Positions 17,778 through 26,805 of a stretch of DNA of 64,000 nt are shown here, one piece after another (position 1 is the first letter of the stretch; every line of letters begins with the position of its first letter). The position numbers and the translations under genes are program-made. The stretch lies in the NCBI RefSeq assembly GCF_003336245.1, contig NZ_QPHM01000001.1:1488001-1552000 (forward strand), read 5' to 3'. A model generated the notes under the pieces. The model saw only the letters and a list, made by a program, of their open reading frames with translations. It ran no database searches and was not told where the DNA came from. The stretch is from Haloplanus salinus (GTDB taxonomy: Archaea > Halobacteriota > Halobacteria > Halobacteriales > Haloferacaceae).

Positions 17778-19070
17778 TCAGGTCGCCGCGTCGATGGCTC
17801 GGTCCAAGTCCGCGACGATGTCGTCGACGTCCTCCAGGCCGACGGAGAGCCGGATCATGTCGGGCGTGACGCCCGCGGCCGCCTGTTCGTCCTCGGTCAA
17901 CTGCTGGTGCGTGGTGGAGGCGGGGTGGATGACGAGCGTCTTCGCGTCGCCGACGTTGGCGAGCAGGGAGGCGAGTTCGACGTTGTTCACCGTCCCCTTC
18001 GCGGCCTCGTAGCCGTCGGCGAGGCCGAAGGCGATCATGCCGCCGTAGCCGCCCTCCAGATACTCGCCCGCCGTCCCGTGGGTCTCGTGGCTCTCCAGGC
18101 CGGGATACGTCACCCACGCGACGTCGGGGTGGTCGTCGAGGAACTCCGCGACGGCCATCGCGTTCTCGCAGTGGCGCTCCATCCGCATCGGGAACGACTC
18201 CAGTTTCTGGAGGGTAACCCAGGCGTCGAACGGCGACTGGGTGTTGCCCAGGTCGCGGAGACCGCGGGCGATGGCCGCGTATGTGAGACCCGCGGGCGCG
18301 AACGTCTCGTGGAAGTTGACGCCGTGGTAGGCGGGATTCTCCTGCCCGATTTCGGGGTAGTCCTCGGCGTATTCGCCCCAGTCGAAGGTGCCGCCGTCGA
18401 TCAAGGCCCCGCCGACGGTCGACCCCGACCCGTGGAGCCACTTGGTCGTCGAGTCCCACACGAGGTCCGCGCCGTGCTCGAGGGGCCGACAGAGATACGG
18501 CGTCGCGAACGTGTTGTCGACGAACAGGGGCACTCCGTGGTCGTGGGCGATGTCCGCGACCCGCTCGATGTCGGGGGTCACCAAGGCGGGGTTGCCGATG
18601 GTTTCGAGATGGACGTACGCGGTGTCGTCGTCGATGGCGTCGGCGTAGCCGTCGTAGTCGAGGGTGTCGACGAACCTCGTCGTGATGCCCCGTCGCTCGA
18701 CGGAGTGGGTGAAGTAGGTGTACGTCCCCCCGTAGAGCGCCGAAGACGTGACGACGTTGTCGCCCGCCTCCGCGAGGAGGAAGGTCGCGAGGTCGAGGGA
18801 GGCCATCCCCGACGCCGTTGCGGCGGCGCCGACGCCGCCTTCGAGGGCGGCGAGGCGCTCCTGCAACATGCCGACGGTGGGGTTCATCAGTCGCGAGTAG
18901 ATGTGCCCCTCCTTCTCCAGGGCGAACTGCCCGGCGGCGTCGTCGGCGTCGTCGAAGACGTACGACGTCGTCTGGTAGATGGGCGGCGCGCGCGCGCCCG
19001 TCGATGGGTCGGGCGACTGGCCGGCGTGCAGGCTTCGCGTGTAGAATCCGGGCTGATCGTCGTCTGCCAT
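17778..19070 (-). CDS. metY: O-acetylhomoserine aminocarboxypropyltransferase / Cys-Met metabolism PLP enzyme (copy 1)
   Basis: PLP enzyme of the Cys/Met metabolism family that uses O-acetylhomoserine and sulfide to form homocysteine. PLP lysine lies in DSTTKWLHGSG; family signatures are [14 protein letters not shown] at the N-terminus, TASGMASLDLA, and NTFATPYLCRP. The ATG at 19070 (MADDDQPGFYTRSLHAG) was preferred to one four codons earlier. A second paralogue lies at 25252-26517 next to metX. This copy sits between the importer genes and an uncharacterised ORF. Cystathionine gamma-synthase or lyase activity cannot be excluded. Confidence 0.88.
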   Translation of the reverse strand: MADDDQPGFYTRSLHAGQSPDPSTGARAPPIYQTTSYVFDDADDAAGQFALEKEGHIYSRLMNPTVGMLQERLAALEGGVGAAATASGMASLDLATFLLAEAGDNVVTSSALYGGTYTYFTHSVERRGITTRFVDTLDYDGYADAIDDDTAYVHLETIGNPALVTPDIERVADIAHDHGVPLFVDNTFATPYLCRPLEHGADLVWDSTTKWLHGSGSTVGGALIDGGTFDWGEYAEDYPEIGQENPAYHGVNFHETFAPAGLTYAAIARGLRDLGNTQSPFDAWVTLQKLESFPMRMERHCENAMAVAEFLDDHPDVAWVTYPGLESHETHGTAGEYLEGGYGGMIAFGLADGYEAAKGTVNNVELASLLANVGDAKTLVIHPASTTHQQLTEDEQAAAGVTPDMIRLSVGLEDVDDIVADLDRAIDAAT

Positions 19071-19166
19071 GCCCACCACTTCATCGCCGACGGGGTAAAA
19101 CCGGCGGACAGAAGCAGGCTATGCCGGTGTCTACGACGCTGCCGTCACGAATCGGGACCGCCCGAC

Positions 19167-19883
19167 TCAGTCGGTGCCGAGGTAGAGTTCGGCGACCTCC
19201 TCGCTGTCGAGCAGTTCCGCGCCGGTCCCCTCGAATCGGTTCTCGCCCATGTCGAGGACGATGCCACGGTCCGACCGTTCGAGCGCCGCTCGCGCGTTCT
19301 GCTCGACCATCAGCACGGGCGTTCCCGCGTCGTTGATGTCGACGATCTTCTCGAACACCTCCTCGACGAGCTTCGGGGCCAACCCCGCCGATGGCTCGTC
19401 GAGGACGAGCAGATCCGGATCGAGTATCATCGCCGTCCCCATCGCGACCATCTGCTGTTGGCCGCCGCTGAGCGCGCCGGCCCGCTGATCCGCGCGCTCT
19501 TCGAGGATGGGGAACTGGTCGTACACCTCCTGGAGACGGTCGTCGAAGTCGAACCAGTCCTCGCCCTCGGCCGGCCACGCCCCCATCTTCAGGTTCTCCA
19601 TCACCGAGAGGTTCGGGAAGATGTTGTCGTTCTGGCGGACGTAACAGACGCCGTACTCGACGACTTCCTCCGGTGGCCTGCCGGCCAAGTCGGTGCCGTT
19701 GAAGACGATAGCGCCCTCGCGGGCCTCGACCACGCCGACGATGGTCTTCAGGAGCGTCGACTTCCCGGCCCCGTTCGGGCCGATGATCGTGACCATCTCG
19801 CCGTCGGCCATCTCCATATCCACGCCGTGGACGATGATGGCGTCCCCGTAGCCGCTGACGACGTCCTCGAGTTCGAGTAGCAT
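19167..19883 (-). CDS. livF: Branched-chain amino acid-type ABC transporter ATPase (LivF)
   Basis: One of two ATPases of a HAAT-family importer. Walker A GPNGAGKST, signature LSGGQQQMV, Walker B LLVLDEPSAGL and switch His replaced locally by VEQNARAAL are visible; the short 238-residue length and the VEQN motif mark LivF rather than LivG. Its ATG overlaps the livG stop (TGATG). Fifth gene of the operon livK-M-H-G-F. Confidence 0.93.
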   Translation of the reverse strand: MLLELEDVVSGYGDAIIVHGVDMEMADGEMVTIIGPNGAGKSTLLKTIVGVVEAREGAIVFNGTDLAGRPPEEVVEYGVCYVRQNDNIFPNLSVMENLKMGAWPAEGEDWFDFDDRLQEVYDQFPILEERADQRAGALSGGQQQMVAMGTAMILDPDLLVLDEPSAGLAPKLVEEVFEKIVDINDAGTPVLMVEQNARAALERSDRGIVLDMGENRFEGTGAELLDSEEVAELYLGTD

Positions 19884-20647
19884 CAGACCTCACCTCCCAG
19901 GTACGCTTCGAGCATCTGCTCGTCGGACTGCACTTCCTCCGGGGTCCCTTTCGAGAGCACCGTCCCGTCGTGCATCCCGACGACGGTGTCGGAGATTCGC
20001 ATGATCGCTTCGATGTCGTGTTCCACCACGAGGAAGGTCATGTCGCGCTCGTCGCGCAGGTCCATGATACGCTGGAGGAGGCGGTCGGTCAGGTCGGGGT
20101 TGACGCCGGCCATCGGCTCGTCGAGCAACAGGAGTTCCGGCTCGGCCATCAGCGCCCGTCCAAGCTCCAGCAGCTTCCGCTGTCCGCCCGAGAGGTTGCC
20201 GGCGTACTCGTCGCGTAGGTCCCAGAGTTCGAGGAATTTCAGCAACTCCTCGGCGCGGGTCCGGGCGTCTTCCTCGAAGTCGCGGACGCCGCTGGTCTTT
20301 GCGGCCGCCGCGAGCACCTTCTCCCCCGGGTGGTTCTGCGACGCGAGCAGCATGTTGTCCATGACCCGCATCCCGGTGAGTTCCTGTGCGATCTGGAAGG
20401 TCCGCACCAGGCCCCGCTGGGTTCGCTCGTTGGGTGGCCGTTCGGTCACGTCCTCGCCGTCGAACACTACGGTCCCCTCGTCGGGCGTGTGGAACCCGGC
20501 GAGGAGTTTGAACATGGTGGATTTGCCGGCACCGTTCGGTCCGATGACGCCGACGATTTCCGTGCGGTCGACCTCGAAGGAGACGTCGTCGACGGCGACG
20601 ATGCCGCCGAACGTCTTCCGGAGGCCGTTGGCCTCGAGCAGCGTCAT
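19883..20647 (-). CDS. livG: Branched-chain amino acid-type ABC transporter ATPase (LivG)
   Basis: Second ATPase of the importer. Walker A GPNGAGKSTM, signature LSGGQRKLLELGRALM, Walker B LLLLDEPMAGVN and switch VVEHDIEAIM are all present. LivG-type features are the longer 254-residue length and the MRVMDNMLLA region. It overlaps livH by 4 nt upstream and livF by 1 nt downstream, so the subunits are translationally coupled. Confidence 0.93.
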   Translation of the reverse strand: MTLLEANGLRKTFGGIVAVDDVSFEVDRTEIVGVIGPNGAGKSTMFKLLAGFHTPDEGTVVFDGEDVTERPPNERTQRGLVRTFQIAQELTGMRVMDNMLLASQNHPGEKVLAAAAKTSGVRDFEEDARTRAEELLKFLELWDLRDEYAGNLSGGQRKLLELGRALMAEPELLLLDEPMAGVNPDLTDRLLQRIMDLRDERDMTFLVVEHDIEAIMRISDTVVGMHDGTVLSKGTPEEVQSDEQMLEAYLGGEV

Positions 20648-21507
20648 CGCGTCGCCTCCCCGAACAGGCCGTCCGGACGAGTCAACAGCCCGACGATGAG
20701 TGCAACGAGTCCGACGCCGAACTTGTACTCCGAGGGGATGACGGCGACGCTCACTTCCTGTGCGAGGCCGATGGTGTATCCGCCGGCGACGGCACCCTTG
20801 GGGTCACCGATGCCGCCGAGGATGACCGCCGCGAAGATGGCGATCAGGGCGGTAAAGCCCATGTTCGGGCGGATCTGTGCGTCGAGCCCGAGCATGATGC
20901 CGCCCAGTCCGGCGATCCCACCGCCGATCAGCCAGACGTACAGGACGAGTTTCTCCGTGTCGACGCCGCGGATGCGCGAGAGCATCCGGTCGTCGGACGC
21001 CGCTCGCATCGCGATGCCGACCCGGGTCCGCCGGAGCATGACGTAGACACCCAGCAACAGGAGCAGACTGGTGACCATGATCGCGACCTGCTCGATGCTG
21101 AACCTAACCCCCACGAACGAGGGGCTGGCCTCCAACGGGAGGTCGTAGAAGTGTCCGCTCGGCCCCCAGATGGCGCGGAGCAGGTTCCGGATGAAGAAGG
21201 CCACGCCGATCGAGACGATGAGCAGCGTAATCGGGCTCCGGGTCCGGAAGTGCTGGAAGACGAGTTTGTCGAGAACCACCGAGCCGACGGACATGAAGAG
21301 AACGCCGGCGACGATGGCGACGCCGATCGGAAGTCCGATCTGTGCGTTGACCGCCCAGGCGACGTACGCGCCGGCGGCCATGTAGTCGCCGTACGCGATG
21401 TTGATGAAGTTGAGAATGCCGAAAATGAGCGTCAGCCCCAGTGCCGAGACGGCGATGATGCTTCCGACGACCAGTCCGTTCCAGACGAGTTGTGGATCGA
21501 GTACCAT
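20644..21507 (-). CDS. livH: Branched-chain amino acid-type ABC transporter permease (LivH)
   Basis: An integral membrane protein of 287 residues with about eight hydrophobic segments. The opening (LVVGSIIAVSALGLTLIFGI, then NFINIAYGDYMAAGAYVAW) is the hallmark of LivH permeases, and the coupling EAA-like loop is near ALIAIFAAVILGGIGDPKGA. It follows livM with a 6-nt gap. With LivM it forms the heterodimeric channel. Confidence 0.92.
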   Translation of the reverse strand: MVLDPQLVWNGLVVGSIIAVSALGLTLIFGILNFINIAYGDYMAAGAYVAWAVNAQIGLPIGVAIVAGVLFMSVGSVVLDKLVFQHFRTRSPITLLIVSIGVAFFIRNLLRAIWGPSGHFYDLPLEASPSFVGVRFSIEQVAIMVTSLLLLLGVYVMLRRTRVGIAMRAASDDRMLSRIRGVDTEKLVLYVWLIGGGIAGLGGIMLGLDAQIRPNMGFTALIAIFAAVILGGIGDPKGAVAGGYTIGLAQEVSVAVIPSEYKFGVGLVALIVGLLTRPDGLFGEATR

Positions 21508-21513
21508 CGAGTA

Positions 21514-22455
21514 TCACTCCGAAGTGCCGGCCTGCAGCCGTTCGGCGTCGCCGAGTAGCCCCTCCGGCCGGTAGTAGAGGACGAGGATCAACACCAGTCC
21601 GACGACCATCAGTCGGATGTAGGAGAGCTGGTCGCCGAAGGGCACGTCGCCCGGGATGAACCGCGTGATCTGCCGGAGGAAGACGATGACGCTGGCTCCG
21701 AGGATCGCACCGCCGTAGCTCCCGGCACCGCCGATGATGACGGCCGCCCAGATCAGGAAGGTGATGCTGGGCAGGAACATGATCGACGAGATGGCGTAGA
21801 CGTAGTGCGCCCAGAGGCCGCCGGCGAGGCCGGCGATTGCTGCGCCGATGCCGAACGACTTCAGTTTGAAGACGTACGTGTTCTTCCCGAGCGCGAGCGG
21901 CACGTCGTCGTTCTCGCGGATGGCGTGGAGCACCCGGCCGAACGGGCTGCGTGAGAGCCGCGTGAACAGCAGGTAGCAGACGCCGACGATCCCCCACACG
22001 AGGACGAGGTAGAAGAGGTCGTAACTGACCGGTACCGCGCCGTCGAGCGGTCGGGGGATGTTCTTCAGCGTCTGTGCCCCGGTGGTCAACCACGCCTCGT
22101 TGTGGATCATCAGGCGGATGAGCTCCGCGGAGCTCAGCGTCACCATCGCGAGGTAGTCGCCTTCGAGGCGGACGCTCGTGATGGCGATCAACACGCCGAC
22201 GACGCCGGCGAAGGCGGTTCCCGCGGCGAGGCCGACGACGATTGGCAAGTCGAACCCGACGACCCGCGTCGCCAGGCTGCCGGTCGCCGGTGGCGTCGTG
22301 AGTATCGCGGACGTGTACGCACCGACCGCGAAGAAGGCCGCGTGGGCGAAGTTCAGCAAGCCGGTATCGCCCCAGTGCATGTTCATACCGATCGCTAACA
22401 ACGAGTAGACGCCGGCGATGACGCCGACGACCAGCAGTAGGTCTACGAGCGCCAT
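21514..22455 (-). CDS. livM: Branched-chain amino acid-type ABC transporter permease (LivM)
   Basis: A 313-residue permease with eight to ten hydrophobic segments. LLAIGMNMHWGDTGLLNFAHAAFFAVGAY is the LivM signature region (shown here as overlapping parts: MNMHWGDTGLLNFAH and FFAVGAYTS), and IIGGAGSYGGAILGA is the ATPase-contact loop. It is 72 nt downstream of the binding-protein gene and begins the tight permease/ATPase run. Confidence 0.92.
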   Translation of the reverse strand: MALVDLLLVVGVIAGVYSLLAIGMNMHWGDTGLLNFAHAAFFAVGAYTSAILTTPPATGSLATRVVGFDLPIVVGLAAGTAFAGVVGVLIAITSVRLEGDYLAMVTLSSAELIRLMIHNEAWLTTGAQTLKNIPRPLDGAVPVSYDLFYLVLVWGIVGVCYLLFTRLSRSPFGRVLHAIRENDDVPLALGKNTYVFKLKSFGIGAAIAGLAGGLWAHYVYAISSIMFLPSITFLIWAAVIIGGAGSYGGAILGASVIVFLRQITRFIPGDVPFGDQLSYIRLMVVGLVLILVLYYRPEGLLGDAERLQAGTSE

Positions 22456-22478
22456 GGATCTGTGTGGTGCATGTGTCG

Positions 22479-22490
22479 AATATCAATATT
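22479..22490. promoter_or_regulatory. Short AT inverted repeat between livK and livM
   Basis: AATAT-CA-ATATT, an IR of 5+2+5 bp, 24-35 nt before the livM start in the only AT-rich patch between livK and livM. It could be an internal TATA region or processing site that separates binding-protein and membrane-component expression. Confidence 0.25.
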
Positions 22491-22527
22491 GGGATGGTGT
22501 GTCGTCTGCGGGCGGTGCAGACGGTCG

Positions 22528-23859
22528 CTACGTGGTCAGGTCCTCGGCCGAGAACGTCGTCACCTCGGACCACTCGCCGCTGGAGACTTCGAGCACGGAG
22601 AACGGTCCGACGGGGTCGCCGTTCTCGTTGAAGTTCTGCGGGTTCGACGCGCCCTGGTAGTTGATCTCGTTACCGGCTTCGAGTTCCTCCTTCCCCTCGG
22701 AGAAGGAGGTGACCGCGGTCCCCTCGGGACGGGCGACCGGGTTGATGTTTTCGGTGATGGCTTGGCGGGTGGCCTCGCCGGCGCGCTGGGCCGCCAGCGC
22801 GATGAGGTTCATCGCGTCGTAGCCGGCGGCGCCGAAGGTGCCGGGGGCCTGCCCGTGCATGTCCTGGTGGGCCTGCTGGAACTGGTCGTAGGACGGACCC
22901 GGTGCGGGCGCCTGCCCGAAGATCGGGGCCTCGGCCATCGCGTCGGCGCCGATCCGCTCGACGAAGTCGGCCGTGATGACGTCGTTCCCGATGAAGATCG
23001 GGATGTCGAGGCCCGCCTCGATGTAGTTGCGCATGAACAGCGCCGACACCTCGGTTCCGGCGGTCATGGAGATGACGTCCGCGCCGGAGTCGGCGATCTC
23101 CTGGATCTCGCTGCGGTAGGAGTCGGAGTTGATCGCGAGCGCGACGTCCGCGACCTGTTCGCCGCCCTGGCCGGTGAAGTAGTCGGCCACCGCGGTGGAG
23201 AAGCTCTGCGAGCCCTTATCGTCCTTGTACACGACTGCCATCTGGGTGAAGTCGTTGTCGAGGGCGTACTGCCCCTGTGCGCGGCCGGCGATGGAGTCGC
23301 TCGGCACCGTCCGCCAGAGGTAGTCCCCGGGACCGCCGACGGAGTCGAGCTGTGTCGTCCCCGCGGAGACCGAAAGCATCGGCAGTTGCGCGTCGGCGAC
23401 CGGCTGGAAGAGGTTCGGAATGACCGTACTCGACGGGCCGAGCATGGCCACCACGCCGGCACTGTCGAGCGTATTGAACCCGGAGATCGCCGCCTGCGGC
23501 GTCGTCTCCGTGTCCTGTTCGTTGATCTCGATACTGCGGCCGAGGACGCCCCCGGCCTCCTCGATGTCGGCGAGGGCGACGTCCCGGCCGCGGGCGGCGT
23601 TCGGGCCGACCCAACCGAGGCCCTGGCTGAACGGCGCGAGCGTCCCGACGAGGATGGAATCGCTGCTGCTGTCCCCGGTACTCTCCCCGTCGCCGCCGTC
23701 GCCGCCGTCACCGCCGCCGCCGTCACCGCCGTCGCCGCCGTCGCCGCCGTCACCGCCGTCACCGCCGCCCCCGCCGCCGGAACAGCCGGCGAGACCGACG
23801 ACACCCGCGACACCTGCTGCCTTTACGAACCGTCGCCGTCGAACAGTGTGGTCCGACAT
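22528..23859 (-). CDS. livK: ABC transporter substrate-binding lipoprotein, LivK/amino acid type
   Basis: A 443-residue periplasmic-type (pseudoperiplasmic) binding protein. The N-terminus has a Tat motif (RRRRFVKAAG) and a lipobox (GLAGC, Cys at about residue 26), so it should be exported folded and lipid-anchored. After a Gly/Asp linker follows the type I periplasmic-binding fold: ILVGTLAPFSQGLG, GPSSTVIPNLFQPVAD and a C-terminal NFNENGDPVGPFSVLEV. Ligand is not predictable; the flanking methionine genes raise the possibility of a sulfur-containing or related amino acid. Confidence 0.9.
   Translation of the reverse strand: MSDHTVRRRRFVKAAGVAGVVGLAGCSGGGGGGDGGDGGDGGDGGDGGGGDGGDGGDGESTGDSSSDSILVGTLAPFSQGLGWVGPNAARGRDVALADIEEAGGVLGRSIEINEQDTETTPQAAISGFNTLDSAGVVAMLGPSSTVIPNLFQPVADAQLPMLSVSAGTTQLDSVGGPGDYLWRTVPSDSIAGRAQGQYALDNDFTQMAVVYKDDKGSQSFSTAVADYFTGQGGEQVADVALAINSDSYRSEIQEIADSGADVISMTAGTEVSALFMRNYIEAGLDIPIFIGNDVITADFVERIGADAMAEAPIFGQAPAPGPSYDQFQQAHQDMHGQAPGTFGAAGYDAMNLIALAAQRAGEATRQAITENINPVARPEGTAVTSFSEGKEELEAGNEINYQGASNPQNFNENGDPVGPFSVLEVSSGEWSEVTTFSAEDLTT
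23690..23780. repeat. Low-complexity GGDGGD-coding tandem repeat in livK
   Basis: Roughly 90 bp of 9-bp periodic units (variants of CCGCCGTCG and CCGCCGTCA) encode the Gly/Asp linker just after the lipobox of the binding protein. It tethers the domain to the membrane. Such repeats change length easily by slippage. Confidence 0.7.
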
Positions 23860-23877
23860 TCCATCGTAAACTGGGCC

Positions 23878-23945
23878 AGCTTATCTGCATTAATTATTGT
23901 GGTATTGGTACCCGAACTCAATGACGATAGTCAATTATTTAAACT
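23878..23945 (-). promoter_or_regulatory. AT-rich promoter region of the liv operon
   Basis: An unusually AT-rich stretch for this genome, 20-85 nt upstream of the livK ATG. Candidate TATA elements are AATTAATG centred about 36 nt upstream and TTTAAATAAT about 80 nt upstream. Two elements suggest either dual starts or an upstream regulator site. Confidence 0.45.
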
Positions 23946-24031
23946 GATTGCCATTTGATGGCAACCACGCCTCACCCGACGCAGTCGCTCACGAGTCGGT
24001 CGAGTCGTCCGCGAGAATCGACGCCTCCCCC

Positions 24032-25255
24032 CTATCCGCCGAACAGGGAGTTGTGGACGGGGGCGAACTCCGTCTCCTCGTCGCCGTCCGCCTCCTCGGC
24101 GGTGTCGTGGACGGCGCGTCCGGCCAGCCCGTCAGCGAGGAAGTCCCGGAGCGGCGGCCCGACCTTCTCCGGTTCGACGAGGAAGGCGTCGTGGCCGTGG
24201 TCGGAGCCGACGACGTGGTGGGCGACGGGGACGCTCGCCTCGCGGCAGGCCTCCGCCAGCGACTCCGACTGTGCGACGGTGAAATGCCAGTCGCCGGTAA
24301 ATGACATGAGCAGCGCCTCGCCTTCGTAGGCCGCCAGTGCGTCGGCGTCGCCCTCGTACCCCTCGCTGAGGTCGTAGTCGTCCATCGCGCGGGTGAGATA
24401 GAGATAGGAGTTGGGATCGAACCGGTCGACGAACTTCTCGGCCTGATAGTCGAGGTAGGACTCCACCTCGCGGTACGGGAAGTAACCCGCGGCGCGGTCG
24501 GCCGGGAAGGAGCGCACGGCGTCGCGGCCGGCCGCCCGACGGCCGAACCGCTCGCCCATCGAAGTCTTCGAGAGGTACATGACGTGCCCGACCTGTCGGG
24601 CGAGCGCGAGGCCGTCGGTGGGTTTGGCGGCGCCGTAGTAGTCGCCGCCCTGCCAGTCGTCGTCGCTCGTGATGGCGCGGCGGGCGATGGCGTCGAGGGC
24701 GAGACACTGGGCGTCGAGGCGGGCCGCGGCCGCGACGGGGACGATGCGGGCCACGTCGTCCGGATACTGCACCGCCCAGTCGAGGACGTTCATGCCGCCG
24801 GCGCTCCCGCCGACGACGGCGTGTAGACGTCCCACGCCGAGTTCGTCGAGCAGGCGGCGCTGGGCGCGCGTCCAGTCGCCGACCGTTACGGGCGGGAAGT
24901 CGGTGCCCCACGGCTCGCCCGTCTTCGGGTTCTCGGCCGGTGGCCCCGACGACCCGTAACAGGAACCGGGGACGTTGGCACAGACGACGTAGTACTTCGT
25001 GGTGTCGATGGCCTTCCCCGGGCCGACGATGTCGTTCCACCACGCACGGGCCTGCCCGGAGGTTCCGGGGACGCCTTCGCTGGCGACGTTCTGACTCCCG
25101 GTGAGCGCGTGACAGACGAGGACGGCGTTGCTCCCCTCCCCTTGCGGTTCGAAGTCGCCGTACGCCTCGTAGGCCACCTCCAGGTCGCCGATGGACTCCC
25201 CGCACTCGAAGGTGAACTCGCCGAGGCTCCGGGTGCCGCTCTCGACGGAGGTCAC
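24032..25255 (-). CDS. metX: Homoserine O-acetyltransferase
   Basis: An alpha/beta-hydrolase enzyme that activates homoserine with acetyl-CoA for methionine synthesis. The nucleophile elbow is [13 protein letters not shown]; most MetX proteins have GGSMGG, so the residue after the nucleophile Ser is changed to Ala. The catalytic Asp (SFTGDWHF) and His ([11 protein letters not shown]) are near the C-terminus, and HALTGSQNV forms the oxyanion region. The 407-residue length is normal, with an acidic C-terminal tail. Its ATG overlaps the upstream metY-like stop (ATGA). Confidence 0.92.
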   Translation of the reverse strand: MTSVESGTRSLGEFTFECGESIGDLEVAYEAYGDFEPQGEGSNAVLVCHALTGSQNVASEGVPGTSGQARAWWNDIVGPGKAIDTTKYYVVCANVPGSCYGSSGPPAENPKTGEPWGTDFPPVTVGDWTRAQRRLLDELGVGRLHAVVGGSAGGMNVLDWAVQYPDDVARIVPVAAAARLDAQCLALDAIARRAITSDDDWQGGDYYGAAKPTDGLALARQVGHVMYLSKTSMGERFGRRAAGRDAVRSFPADRAAGYFPYREVESYLDYQAEKFVDRFDPNSYLYLTRAMDDYDLSEGYEGDADALAAYEGEALLMSFTGDWHFTVAQSESLAEACREASVPVAHHVVGSDHGHDAFLVEPEKVGPPLRDFLADGLAGRAVHDTAEEADGDEETEFAPVHNSLFGG

Positions 25256-26517
25256 GGGAGCCCCCCGTTCAGATCGGCGACGATGTCGGCCGCGTCCTCC
25301 AGCCCGACGGAGAGCCGCACCATGTCGGGGGTGACGCCCGCGGCGCGCTGTTCGGCCTCGCTCAACTGGGAGTGGGTGGTCGAGGCAGGGTGGATGATCA
25401 GCGTCTTCGCGTCGCCGATGTTGGCGAGGAAGGAGGCGAGTTCGACCGTCTCACACAGGTCCCTGGCAGCCCCGTAGCCGTCGACGAGGCCGAACGTGAC
25501 CATCCCGCCGTCGCCGTCGAGATACTCCGCGGCGTTCCCGCGGGTCGCGTGGCCCTCTAAGCCGGGATACGTCACCCAGTCGACCGCCGGGTGACCGTCG
25601 AGGAACTCGGCGACGGCCGTCGCGTTCTCGCAGTGGCGCTCCATCCGGAGCGGCAGGGTCTCCAGCCCCTGCAGGGTGACCCACGCGTCGAACGGCGACT
25701 GGGCGCTCCCGAGGCTCCGGAGCGAGCGGTAGCGCACGGCGGCTGCGAGCGCTCGGTCGCCGAAGCGCTCGCCGAAGTCGAAGCCGTAGGCTGGATTCTC
25801 GCCGGCGAGTTCGGGGTAGTCGGCGTCGGGGTGGTCCCACGGGAAGGTGCCGCCGTCGACGAGGACGCCCCCGAGCGTGGTGCCCGAGCCGTGAATCCAC
25901 TTGGTCGTCGACTCCCAGACGATGTCGGCCCCGTGTTCCACCGGTCGGCAGAGGGAGGGCGTCGCGAACGTGTTGTCGACGAACAGCGGGACCCCGTGGT
26001 CGTGGGCGATTCCGGCCAGCCGCTCGAAGTCCGGCGTCACCAGCGACGGGTTGGCGAGCGTCTCGACGTGGACGAACGCGGTGTCGTCGTCGATGGCCTC
26101 GGCGTAGGCGTCGTAGTCGAGGGTGTCGACGGTCCGGAACTCGATTCCCCGGCGCGTCGCCATCTTCGTGAAGTACGTGCTCGTCCCGCCGTACATGTCC
26201 GCGGAGGCGACGACGTTGTCGCCGGCTTCGGCGAGGATGCTCGTGCCCGCGTCGAGGGCGGCCATCCCCGACGCCGTGGCCACGGCGTCGGTCCCCGCCG
26301 ACAGCGACGCCAGCCGACGTTCGAGGACGCGGGTCGTCGGGTTCGAGAACCGCGAGTAGATGTCGTCCTCCACGTCGAGGCGGAACCGCTCGGCGGCGTC
26401 GTCGGCGTCGTCGAAGACGTACGAGGTGGTCTGGTAGATGGGTGGCGCGCGCGCACCCGTCGCCGGGTCCGGCTCCTGCCCGGCGTGGAGGCTACGGGTG
26501 TGAAAGCCGTCGGTCAT
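25252..26517 (-). CDS. O-acetylhomoserine aminocarboxypropyltransferase family PLP enzyme (copy 2)
   Basis: A 421-residue paralogue of the enzyme at 17778-19070; the two share long identical blocks such as [33 protein letters not shown] and [18 protein letters not shown] lysine is in [11 protein letters not shown]. It is co-translated with metX, which makes its substrate, so this copy is the better candidate for direct sulfhydrylation of O-acetylhomoserine. Copy 1 may then have a distinct specificity. The last residues are shorter than in copy 1. Confidence 0.88.
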   Translation of the reverse strand: MTDGFHTRSLHAGQEPDPATGARAPPIYQTTSYVFDDADDAAERFRLDVEDDIYSRFSNPTTRVLERRLASLSAGTDAVATASGMAALDAGTSILAEAGDNVVASADMYGGTSTYFTKMATRRGIEFRTVDTLDYDAYAEAIDDDTAFVHVETLANPSLVTPDFERLAGIAHDHGVPLFVDNTFATPSLCRPVEHGADIVWESTTKWIHGSGTTLGGVLVDGGTFPWDHPDADYPELAGENPAYGFDFGERFGDRALAAAVRYRSLRSLGSAQSPFDAWVTLQGLETLPLRMERHCENATAVAEFLDGHPAVDWVTYPGLEGHATRGNAAEYLDGDGGMVTFGLVDGYGAARDLCETVELASFLANIGDAKTLIIHPASTTHSQLSEAEQRAAGVTPDMVRLSVGLEDAADIVADLNGGLP

Positions 26518-26543
26518 GTTTAGAGTGCATAATCCTCTAGAAA

Positions 26544-26550
26544 CTTATAA
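26544..26550 (-). promoter_or_regulatory. TATA box of the metY2-metX operon
   Basis: TTATAAG (reverse strand) about 30 nt ahead of the ATG at 26517, in a short AT-rich island. The rest of the 288-bp gap up to 26805 is GC-rich and holds nothing else I can support. Confidence 0.5.
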
Positions 26551-26805
26551 CCATCAGTTACGGATCCGGCGGGGCGGGACGCCGTCGGCCCCGGCGGTGA
26601 CACCCCCGACGTCGACGCTGGCCCGCCGGGGTTCACGACGCCGGTGATCGACCCGTTCCCGAAGGGGAGGAAGGTGCTCCGATCGAAGCCGTCGGTTCCC
26701 GTCCGTTCCGGCACGACTCCACCGACGGTCCACCCCCCGAGCCGCTCCGGCCCGGCATCAAAAGGTCCATGCCGCCTCGCGCCTCGCTAGGCCGTACCCA
26801 GGCCC

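Noticed and set aside
23690-23780. CRISPR-like or VNTR interpretation of the repeat in livK
   Set aside because: It is an in-frame Gly/Asp linker repeat right after a lipobox, common in haloarchaeal binding proteins.
26520-26714. 64-codon frame upstream of metY2 on the reverse strand
   Set aside because: Pro/Gly/Ser-rich low-complexity sequence; its end overlies the metY2 promoter, and no ribosome-binding or conserved features support it.
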